Shown here piece by piece: positions 22,496 to 34,400 of a DNA stretch of 64,000 nt. Origin of the DNA: Macquaria australasica (taxonomy: Eukaryota > Chordata > Actinopteri > Centrarchiformes > Percichthyidae); contig SEMN01000203.1 of assembly GCA_005408345.1 (NCBI GenBank), positions 744,001-808,000 of the forward strand, given 5' to 3'. Made by a program: the position numbers and the translations under genes. Every line of letters starts with the position of its first letter. The first letter of the stretch is position 1. The notes under the pieces were generated by a model. That model saw nothing but the letters and a program-made list of their open reading frames with translations. It was not told the origin of the DNA and searched no databases.

Positions 22496-25400
22496 GTCAG
22501 AGGTCATCCTCACTGCCAGGACATACACAGCTATTAACATTTAACTTGCAGACACTCCATGGTGGTAGTACTTGTTTTCTGATTGATTTCCATTGGATTC
22601 AGTTCATTCATATGAAAATCGACTTGCAGAGATTTGAAGCTTGCTGCATAGAGATAATTCATCACAGTCCGTGTTTAGTCAGCTTTTATTTTGTTGTAAA
22701 AGATGGATTATCATCACGTGGTGATGCAAACTGAGAGGAATGAGAGGAAAATGAAAGATGAAATTTGAGAATCGTCTGCTAAACAGCCACATTTTCAATG
22801 CAGCAAATGACCAAATTCACATGATCCTTTTCACCATGTCCATGTCTGAAGAATGTTTGTCTTTTGGGTTGATTTTCATAGAACAGAGCTTGTCAATGCA
22901 ATGTATTTTAGGAGCTGACTCAAAAATGACACACATCCAAGGAGAGTTTTCATTACAGTCTCTGCTCACAACTTTATTACTGCATGAAAATAACTTGACA
23001 GAAAGACAATGTTGACTAAACATTGACTGTGATGGATAATCTATTAGTAGCAAGTCTTCAGTCTTGTCTCTGGAGGTTGGCATTTGAGGTCATATGTGAC
23101 CAGGAGATTTTCCCTTTTATTCAAATGCTTCTGAAAATGAAGGATCTGTAGTAAATGGGCTGGAATACACAAAACCACCACCATTTTATCTTAGCAGGAA
23201 GTTGTAATTTGTACAGTGTTTGAATGATGAATGTGCTGTGATTTATTTTTCTCCTCAGGGCATGCAGGTGTTTCTGCAAATATGATGAAGAAAAAGAATC
23301 CTCATAAGTAAGTTAATGTTTTGTAGCTCATTTATTTTTGTTATGGCCTAAATAATTGGACTCAAATGTCCTGTAGAAGGGAACATGAGATCATAATGAG
23401 ATAATGTTTCTGTTCCCACATTAGGGAATTAATAACAGCAACTCAAAGTACAAACAGTTAACACAATCTCAAAGCAGACAATGTTGACTGTGTTGTTTCA
23501 TGTTTCCTGGAAGGAAACATAAGAGCAGTCTGGGTCCTACCACCAAAGTTCTGTCGCAGCCACGACGCAACATCGTCGGCTGCAGGATCCAACACATCTG
23601 GAAGGAAGGAGGTGGAGGACATGTGGTCTGGAAGGGAACAGTGCTCGACCAGGTAAGCAGAGGGTTGAGTAGTTAGGGGGGTAAGGGATTAATTGAGACT
23701 TGCAGTAGTTCAGGCAGGCACGGAAGTAGTTTTATAGTCACATGTTCCATATACGGTCTAATAAAATGTGTAGACCTATTTCTAATATTAAAGATATCGA
23801 TACTGCTTATCGATCCTGTACTTTAACGTTACTCTTATCGGTTCTTTTTGTTATTGAAAAAACCATGTGTTTAATCAAACAATTTTGACGTCTTCTGGAT
23901 GCAGTCTGATGAAGTGTATGATATGAGTATATATGGTGACATATGTTCATCACATCTATAAGCATATATCTGTGAGACATACATGGACATTAGATTAGGT
24001 AGTTTATTGATTTAGGCATCCAGTAGCTTAAATACAAAATCACCATACACACAAGAATATAAGAATAAGAACACAAAAACACAGGTGTGAAGTCTAACCA
24101 CCAGAACTACTACAGAGAGCTCTCACTTACCCCTTTTCCACTGAAGTGAACCTAGTGCTAGTTCTGGGCTGGTGCTAGTGCCGGTTCGCAATTGGTTCAA
24201 CTTGCAAACCTACCAAGAACTCGTTTGCGTTCCCACCAGCTTTACGGGTTAGAGAGCCACGTCATTACGTCACTCTGTACGTCTTCGGTTTCCCAGCAAC
24301 ACTAGCGCCAACTTCGGGCAGAAGACAACAACAATGGCGGGCGCCGTACCTCTTCAGGTGTTGTTCCTGGCTTTGAAAATCTACATTGGCATCCAGAAAA
24401 GACTGTTCCGATGCGTTGTTGCTGCTCGGCGTGATTGCTATATGCGGCGATTACATTCAAGAAGAAAGGTAATTATCTAACACATTTTTATTCTGAACGT
24501 AAGGTGTTATTGTTAGCCTTTGTTGTAAGCTAACACGCTAGCTACCTAGCATTGACTACACATCGGTCACATTGCAATTAAACAAATTTAATAAACAACT
24601 GACACACCAATTTCTACCTTTACAGGTAATCCTGCGGCTGATGGCAAGGCGGAGGTCACCTGTTGTTGGGGCTTACACACGATCTCATCACTGGTGGGAC
24701 ACAATTGTTCCGGATTTCAGCCCACAACAGTTCTTACTTTAACAGGGGGAATGAGTGAATGTGTTTTTGTGTGACGTTTTTCTGTTCATTAAGCATTCTG
24801 AATCAGACATGTCTGTTTACAGAGTGTTTATTCTTACAGATAAATACAAAACGTGAAAAAATTTACAAGCACAAATTAAAAAATTACATTAAAAAAATAA
24901 AAAGAGAGTCTTTTGTTTTATTTCTTGGCTTGGCCCTCCATTAATGAGACCATGCGTCCCATTAGCCCAAGCAAAGCGCTGGTGTCTGCTTCCATCTTCT
25001 GGAGTAAGGCGTCGTTCATGTCCTTGCTGTGCTGCAAGAACCTCTCGTCTGCCCTCTCCAGATAATGCAGCAGCTCCTGGCTGTCGTCGCGCTTCCTGTG
25101 TACAAAACAACAATTGTCTCAAATATTGTCTATTGCGAGTATATACTACTGTTATATTTCTGTACAACATACTTATACTATACCACAGCACACTGTAGAA
25201 CTGATAGATATCATACTTTTACATTACATCTCTATATTAATTAAGACAAAAGTAGGTTCCGTCACTCATATTACATATACATGTAACATATCATATTACA
25301 CGTTGGACTTGTATTTGCCGTTTACACGGTCCATGTTGTGTATGTGTTATATGTATTAAGGCTCTATTCTGTGTCAGGTAGACTTTCATGTGTTAACAAT

Positions 25401-28400
25401 AAATCTTACCTCGTCTGGTTGACGATGATGACGCGGTGGATGGTGCGGGGGAGCTGCATTGCCGTGGCGGCGGAAGCCCTTGGTCGGCATCATCAACGTC
25501 TTCGATGGCAGACAGCTCTTTAAACAACAACAACACAAACAAGAAATCAGTGCTTCAGAACACAAACTCTTGTAACACACTTTATACAATGTTAGAGCTT
25601 TGTTAAGGAAAAGGCTAACTGACGTTGGAAGTAGCATGCTAACTTTATCTATTGTTACCACGGGTAGCTAGCTAGCTGTTGCTAACGTTACCCAAGCAAG
25701 CCCAGCGTTTCTGGCGTTACCAATGTATACTGATGTGAGACATTTGTAATATTAGCTCGTAAAACTGCTAGACATTGCCTACTTCATTGTCAGTAAGGCG
25801 AAACATAAAAAATAAAACTTAGGATCCGCAGAACTTTGTATGGTATCATCCACCATACACTCGAGCATCGCTGTTGCGGAGTTCAGGGCCCCGGTCAGCT
25901 GGCATGCCGGTCTGTCGCCGAGGACCGAGTCGAGCAGGTCAAAATGTGGACTTTTCCTTGGCCGACCAGCGCCGCTTCTCCCCAGCTCCCTTTTCTGGTC
26001 CCTGTACTCCTTTTTTAGCTTTTTCAGTTTGTTGTTTATTTGTTCTATGTTGCGGTCGTATCCCGCTGGAGCTCAACGAACACCAGCTTTGTCCTCGTTG
26101 CTCCCTCGAGTTTGTTTTGAATTTCTGTGGAAGACCACAGTGCAAGGAGACAGTTAATCTCCACGGACCACTGCTGTTTGAGTTTAGCGTCCATTGTTCT
26201 CTTTTCTTCGCTTCTTCTCTTCTATTCTTGCTGGTTTTTTAGAAATGGCGGCCTCAAAGTTTTGGTTGGTCTTATTGGTCACGATAATCCCGCCCCCAGC
26301 CCGTGACGTAAGCAGTTCTTGGTTCTAGACCAGCAAAGAGTTGGTGCCGCTGTGGAACCAGTTTTCCTGGCCGAGAGCCAGTTCTTAGGCGGTCGAAAAA
26401 GGAAGAACTGGTTCCAGATTAGGCACCGGTTCCGAACCGGCCCTGGAACTGCTCCGGTGGAAAAGGGGTAACTGATATATAGTAGGTGCTAAATGGAATA
26501 GATGCAAATGTGAGGTGAATTACAGTGCAGTTACTGCCAATGTAAGATGATTAAAAACTAAAAACAGTGCAAGAATAATGATACAGCAGATAATATACAT
26601 AAAATACAGTTAAAGATAAATATATAAACAAATACTCTGCAAATTGTGCATAAGGCTAACATAGCCCAAAGCTGACAGTCCAGAAGCCTGATAACAGAAT
26701 GAAGTTGAGCATTCAGTTTCACTTCTTGCCCGTCATCACTGGGAGGAGTTGAATAGCCGTATGGCCTCGGGGACAAAAGACTTGATCAGTCTGTCCATTG
26801 AGCAGGACTGAGACAGCAGTCTGTCACTGAACCTACTCCTCTGCCTGGTGAATGTGCTGTGCAGAGGGTGGCGGGCATTGTTCATGATGGACAACAGTTT
26901 GTTTAGGGTCCTTCTCTCTGCCACTGACATAAGGGAATCCAGCTCCATGCCAACCACAGAGCTAGCTCTCCTCACCAGCCTGTCCAGCCGCAGAGCGTCC
27001 CTCTTCTTAATGCTGCCTCACCAGCACACCACAGCATAAAAGAGAATGCTGGTGACAACTGACTGGTAAAACATCAGCAGTAGTTTCCTACAGATGTTGA
27101 AGGACCCCAGCCTCCTCAGGAAATAGAGCTGGCTGAAGAGTGTAAGTAAGAGTGTAAGTATCCAATAGAGACAGATGGGGTCCTCGGGAAGTCCACCACC
27201 ATGTCTTTGGTCATGGAAGTGTTCAGCTGCAGATGGTTCAACCTGCACCACATCACAAAGTCCTCCACCAGGCTCCTGTACTCGTGCTCCTGTCCACCCC
27301 TAATACACCCCACAATCGCAGTGTCATCTGAGAACTTCTGCATGTGGCATGACTCAGAGTTGTACTTAAAGTCAGAAGTGTAAAGGGTAAAGGGAGAGCG
27401 CAGTCCCTTAGACATACTGTGGTCTCTCCGTGACCCAGGTCCCCCTCATCTCTGTCAGCTTGTCTCTCAGTAGGAGGGGCTGGATGGTTTTGAAGGTGCT
27501 GGAAAAATCAAAAAACATAATCCTCACAGCACCGCTCCCCTTGTTCAGGTGAGAGTAAGGCCGCTTTCAGACAGAATCAGGCATTGAGACGATTCAACGC
27601 AGGGTTGTGCGGCAGTGTGGGAGTGTCACATACTAACCAGTAATCCCAGCTTGAAGACCGATACAAGCCAAGTGACTACACAGCGATTAACGTCTTTGTA
27701 CTCCCTTGTGGCAGGGTCATTGCGGCGGAGATCGATCAGTCTCTATTCCATCTTCACAGTTGCTCAGTAAACAGTGGAATATTATGGTAAACAGCTAATG
27801 CTACAATGCTACATGGTAAACAAAGTTCTTCTTCACCTGGGCGTCTGCCGGTCTGATTGCCGGCGTGATTGGCTGCCACAGCGTGACGTCAGGTTGCGTT
27901 TCTCTAAAAGTTGATTCTGTTTTAACTTTTCACCGCAGGCCACTGCATTTTTTTGTGGCACCCCCTTTTTTTGCCGTAACACCTGATTCTTTCTGAATAT
28001 AGCCTAAGCCCTATGTAGCAGATCCCACCTTTTCCTGGTAAGCAAACTGCAGTGGGTCGAGTGCATGGCAGACCTGGGGTCTCAGGAGATAGAGCAGCAG
28101 CCGTTCCAGGGTCTTCATTATGTGTGACATCAGAGCGACTGGCCTGAAGTCATTCTGGTGGTTAGACTTCACGCCTGATGATGATGATGGGGGAGGTGAG
28201 GGGGTAGGGCAGGCTGTAGCAGCAGGAGCAGGGCTGTCAAACCTGGTAAAGAAGTGGTTGAGCTGGTTTGCTCTCACCCTATCCCCGTCTGCTGAGCTAC
28301 TTCTCTTCTTTTTGCAGCCTGTGATGGTTTTCATAGTGTCCCAGACCTCCCTCACGTTGATATCCTGCAGCCTCTGCTCCACCTTACTTCTGTATGACTC

Positions 28401-31400
28401 CTTTGCCTCTCTCAGTTGGACCTTGAGTTCCCCCTGATTGAGCTCTGCTCGGTCTCCATCTTTGAACACCCTCTTTTTCTTATTAAGGAGGTCCTTGACA
28501 TTGCTGGTAATCCAGGGTTTGTTATTTGGAAACAGTGTACAGTTTTGATGGGAACAACAATGTCCATGCAGAAGTTAAGGTAGTCAGTGTTGCAGTGCGT
28601 AACCCACTCAATGTCCTCACTGTGTGGTTCCTGCAGCACACTCCAGTCAGTAGACTCAAAGCAGTCCCTCAGAGCCACCTCTGCTTCCTGAAGGAGTGTG
28701 TGGTTGTGGGTTGCCTTAGTACACGTGGCTTGTACTAGAGCTGAAGAAGGACCAGCTTATGATCAGATTTCCCCAGTGGGGGCAGGGGGGTGGCACCGTA
28801 TGTGTCCATCACAATAGCATAGAGGAGGTCTATTGTCCTGTTCTTCCTGGTGGGGCAATTCACAAACCGATAAAAGTCAGAGAGTGTAGAGTCTAGTGTG
28901 GCGTGATTGAAGTCTCCAGAAATCACAATGAAGGCCTCAGGATGCTGTTTGTAGCCTCGCGATAGTGAAGTGGATGACAAGATAACGTTTATGTAGCCTA
29001 AATAAATAAGAAAATGTCTCCAATTCCGAGAGCAGAACCAATAACGTCAGAGGTTATCGATACTACGGTCTTTAATAATTTAGCCCCGGTGCCCGTTTAA
29101 TACTGGGTTTTGGTACCCATCCCTACATACACCACTGCTGCGCTCTACATCCTCACTGCTACACTGCTACCTGCTTCCAGCAAACAAAAATGTGTATTAT
29201 TGTTGATGCAAATTACCTGACTTAAACGTTTGTTTAAGGATGTGTGCAAAGAAGTACCAAAACAACAGAAAAACAGTGTTTCAAATGTATGTGTCCACCA
29301 GGTGCCAGTGAACCCGTCTCTCTATCTGATAAAGTACGATGGTTTTGACTGCGTTTATGGTCTGGAGCTTCATAAAGACGAAAGGGTTCAAGGGCTGGAG
29401 GTGCTCCCTGACAGACTGGGTAAGATTGAACTGAGAACAGGATCACACCGACTGAACACAGTGGTGATTTGAAGGGTGCACAATTAGTTTACTAGTTTTA
29501 GGAAGAAAGTATTTATTTTTACGGTTTTGCAACAAAAATAAAGTAAGAAAGATTTTCTACCAACAAAAATGTAAATCACATATACTTACCACAAAACATA
29601 TATGGTCAAATTTAGCATGCTAAAATTCCAAATGTTACATGCTAAAAATCAGCATAACATTTGATAGATTTTAACATGTATGTTAACATGCTAACTATAG
29701 ACATGTTAGCATACTAATGGTAGCTCTTTAGCATGCTAAGATTAGCATTTAGCTCAAATTACAGGTGAGGCTAACAAAGTCCAGCTTAGACTGATGAAAG
29801 TTGAGCCAAGTCTGAAATTCAATTCAATTCAATTCAGTTTTATTTATATAGCGCCATATCATAACAAAGTTATCTCAGGGCACTTTTTCGAATAGAGCAA
29901 GTCTAGACCGACTCTTTATATTTACAGAGACCCAACGGTTCCCACCATGAGCAAGCACTATGCGACAGTGGCAAGGAAAAACTCCCTTTTAACAGGTAGA
30001 AACCTCGAGCAGAACCAGGCTCTAGGTGGGCGGTCATCTGCCTCGACCGGTTGGGTTGAAGGGGGAGGGGGGGAGCGGGGATGTGTGAACAAGGATTCAA
30101 ACACGTGTATGGTGAAAAAAGAGAGACAGCGTAATAGAGTAATATCATATAACCATGTGACCAGGGCTTTCAACAAGGATATAGAGTAGCCAGCCAATGT
30201 TTGGCCATAAAAGCCCAAATGTGGTGGCCTCTGGCACATTCTAATGCCACTATTCCATCATATACACTGATACTTGATCATATATTAGTGCAGGAAGTTC
30301 CATTACATCATATTTTATTTTTAAAACATGATTTGGGGCATCTGACATTAGTTTGGATAATTGGTCAATGGCAAAAAAACAAAAGCGTTGTAGGACATTT
30401 TAAACTGTAAAATTGCAGTGTGAGGCTGATCGGCATAGCCTACATTTTCCTCATGACACAGGCCTGTTACTTTGACAACAGTGCCTGTTGTCGTGTGTTT
30501 GCAATGCATCTTAGAGATGGCTCTGCTGTAAAAAGCGTAATGTAAATAAAGATTGTTCATTCATTAAGTCCATAAACATCTGTGGGGGCGGGACTGACAG
30601 AGACAGACACATTTCTCTATCATCATGCTTGCATTGTTTGAAGTAGAGGCTAGTGGTCGTAAAATGTAACACATAGCGAATCACAACTTGTTAATTAAAA
30701 CTATTTTATTAGAATCAAAAATGAATATAATAAGGTAGCTGGCTGGACTGATTAGTCGGCAGTTTGACCGGCAGCCTTTGCTTATGGAAAGCAGACTTTT
30801 CTTGCTGTATGGCCAACTAAATTAATGGGATCAGTCGAGTTTATTTTACACATGGAAATCTAGCATAAGAGAAGCTGCTCTGACACCGAGGACAATAACG
30901 TTAGCTAAAAAGATATAACACACATAACCTTTGCTCGTTCCAGCAAGACTAGAGTTAACAACCACGTAACAAGTGATGTAATGTGAGGTTCTCGGTCCTG
31001 ACAGTTGAGTAGGAATTTTTGCTCAATGCAGCTCACTCATATAAGCGAGAGTGTGACAGAAATACATTTATTTTTTATTTTGTGGAATTATTTTTCTGGC
31101 ATTTTTGCCTTTAGTAGACTGTCAACAGTGAAGAGGCAGACAGGAAAAATGGCTAGAGACATGCAGCAAAGGTCCCCAGGTTTTGAAGTCTTGTTCATAT
31201 TTCTAAAATGTACATATAACTGCCTGGAAAGTGACTTTTGTCTTGATTTTAATTTTTATCCCCGCAGCTAAATCCCGTCTAACAGACGTCAACCTAGCAG
31301 ACACCATGATAGGTAAAGCGGTGGAGCACATGTTTGAGACTGAGGAGGGTCCGAAGGAGGAGTGGAGAGGGATGGTGCTGGCCCGGGCTCCCATCATGAC

Positions 31401-34400
31401 CACCTGGTTCTACATAACCTACGAGAAAGACCCCGTCCTCTACATGTACCAGCTGCTGGACGACTACAAAGAGGGAGACCTCCGCATCATGTCTGACTCC
31501 AGTGAGTGAACTAATCTTAATCAGCCTTTATTTAAACTGGTGGGAATTTTAAAGAGGTGGGAATTTAAAGAGGAACCTACCTGAACCCACCTGGTCCCTT
31601 TACTGTATGTCTTGAACATTTGGATTATATCTAAATAGGTATTACAAATGCAAGTTTAAATGCACACAGGTAGGGCTGTGTAATAACCAAATTATTGAAT
31701 GGCATTGCAATGATATGATCATATTTGATTAATTTATTCAAAATTCTGATGTTTACATTAATTATTCCGAGCTAATTGTAATTGAAAGCTAACAATGAGT
31801 TTAATTCTGATGTAATGCCTAAGGGGGGTAAGGCATGGGCTTGGTTCCCCTGGAGGTCCAATTTTTTGACCAGACATGTCAGCAGAGCCTGTCTGTACTC
31901 AGTGACACATGTCATGGGTACCAAGTGGGCTTGGGGTCCCCTGGAGGGTCAGCAGACCCTTCCTGACTCAGTGAGGCATGTCCTGGAAGTTGCAGCCTCC
32001 TAGCCCCAAGAACTGTGGAGATATGGCCTCTGCCCACTTCTCCAGTGCGGGATTTTCACTGCAAGGTACTGCCAGTGGACACTGGATGTCTGCAATGCGG
32101 GCAAGTTATTGTCATTGGACACTGGGTGTTTCCAGTATGGGGTTTTCACTCGAGGGTATTGTCATTGGACACTGGGTGTCTGTAGTGCGGCCACAGATAC
32201 CCAGTGTCCAATGGCAAAACCCTCCAGTGAAAGCCTGCACTGGAGACACCCAGTGTCCAATGGCAATACCTTGCAGTGAACAGCCAGCACTGGAGACACC
32301 CAGTGTCCAATGGCAATACCTTGCAGTGAACAGCCCGCACTGGAGACACCCTGTGTCCAATGGCAGTACCTTGCATTTGGACAGTGCAAACACCCAGTGT
32401 CCAATGGCAATACCTTGCATTTGGACAGTGCAAACACCCAGTGTCCAATGGCAATACCTTGCGATGACACATGCCCAGTGTCCAATGGCAATACCTTGCA
32501 CTGTGCAAAAATCAGTGTCTTATCTATTTTAGCCATATCAACCAGCCATGTGATTGGAAAGTAGCAATGAGGGCAGGGGAGTACAGCCAGGGGCACAGCT
32601 GTATTACAAAACTCTTATGCTTTTACACAATGCATTCAATGACAACATCTTTCAAATTTTATGAACTGTTTTCTCACTCAAACTCAACCACCACCAAAAC
32701 TCTGTGTATTTACACTCCATTTTGCACGTTTACATACTATTGCTAAAACTTCACGTTCAAAACACAACAAAAAATACACACAACACAAATGCATAAACTC
32801 CTAATTCGGACACTGAGCGCCTATTTTTATTCCTTAATGATCTCTATGAAAGACTTGTGCCAGGTGGGGAAAGGGGGCAAGTGAGGCAGAATCCAGAACG
32901 TTTTGTAATTGTATGGTTATGGGTGTTTCAGCGTTCTCTTTCAGAGTGGTTTACAGCCCATCCCAGGATGGTGTCACTTTCCCTCCCCCTTAGGCGGAAT
33001 TAGTGTGAATGTTGAAAGCAGCATTCACACTATTGTTATTGTAATCTTTATTATTAGTGTGAATGCTGAAAGCATAATAATCTTTATTAGTGTGAATGCT
33101 GACCAGCATGTGTCTACCTTTTATACGTTTTTGAAATATTAAGCTTTTTTCACAAAGATTTTGCCATAGAAATTAATAGGAGCACACATGATCACAAGGT
33201 TGGCGGTTTGAATGCCGACTCCGGCAACTAATGCAACCTTTACTTCTACTGCTGCTACTACTGCTATTACTACTTCTACTGCTACTACTACTACTGCTAC
33301 TACTACTTACTACTACTGCTACAATTACTTCTGCTACTGGTACTACTCCTGCTACTACTACTGCTTCTACTGCAACTACTACTACTGCTACTGCTTCTAC
33401 TACTGCTGCTACTACTTTTGCTACTGCTACTACTACAGCTACTGGTACAGTTACTGCTACTACTACTGCTTCTACTGCTACTACTACTGCTACAACTACT
33501 GCTACTACGAGTGCTACTGCTACTACTACTTCTGCTACTGCTACTACTTCTGCTACTACTACTGCTACTATTGCTACTGCTTTTACTACTGCTACAGCTA
33601 CTGCTACAGCTACTGCTACTACTTCTGCTTCTACTGCAACTACCACTACTGCTACTACTACTGCTACTACTTTTACTTCTGCTACTGCTACTACTGTTGC
33701 TACTACTACTGCTACTACTCCTGCTGCTACTACTACTGCTTTTACTGCAACTACTACTACTACTACTACTTTTACTTCTGCTACTGCTACTACTTCTACT
33801 ACTACTATTGCTGCTACTACTTACTACTACTACTGCTGCTACTGCTACATTTACTACTACTACTGCTACAGCTACTATGAGTGCTACTGCTACTGCTGCT
33901 ACTACTACTGCTTCTACTACTACTTTTACTTCTGCTATTGCTACTACTTCTGCTACTACTACTGCTACTATTGCTATTGCTACTGCTACAGCTACTGCTA
34001 CTACTTCTGCTTCTACTGCAACTACTACTACTGCTACTACTTTTACTTCTGCTACTACCACTACTGCTTCTACTGTTGCTACTATTACTGCTTCTGCTGT
34101 TGCTACTACTACTGCTACTACTCCTGCTGCTACTACTACTGCTTCTACTGCAACTACTACTGCTGCTGCTACTACTGCTTCTACTACTTACTACAACTAC
34201 TACTGCTACTACTCCTGCTACTACTACTGCTATTACTACTTTTACTACTACTACTGCTTCTACTACTTACTACTTCTACTACGTTGTTGTAGTAGTGATA
34301 TGGCAACCACTACCACAGCTTTTACAAGATCTGTCTACCAATGTGTTCAGTGTAGCACTCTTATATCAAACCCTCTTCGTTTGGATGATCGATTACACCT

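Larger units (their letters stand above)
23990..28985 (-). mobile_element. Rex1-like LINE in spin1 intron 3, carrying two later insertions
   Basis: The minus-strand order is an endonuclease end (28980-28735), a linker (28678-28412), RT (28469-28008 and 27555-27018) and a C terminus (26975-26736). The 3' UTR then runs to ~26472 and probably resumes at 24126-23990 beyond the inserted Myb-bearing element. The element is 5'-truncated inside the endonuclease and broken by frame changes. It is antisense to spin1. Confidence 0.7.

Noticed and set aside
24357..24480. Plus-strand start (caacaatggcgggcg) with a good initiation context as a host exon
   Set aside because: It lies inside the Myb-bearing transposon close to its inverted end, and the frame does not lead to a recognisable protein.
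32056..32510. Regularly spaced repeats resembling a CRISPR array
   Set aside because: The units are in two orientations, spacers are themselves repetitive, and the genome is vertebrate. It is a minisatellite.
31978..32596. Open frames of 120-184 codons on both strands
   Set aside because: The minisatellite units lack stops in several frames; the proteins are translations of the repeat.
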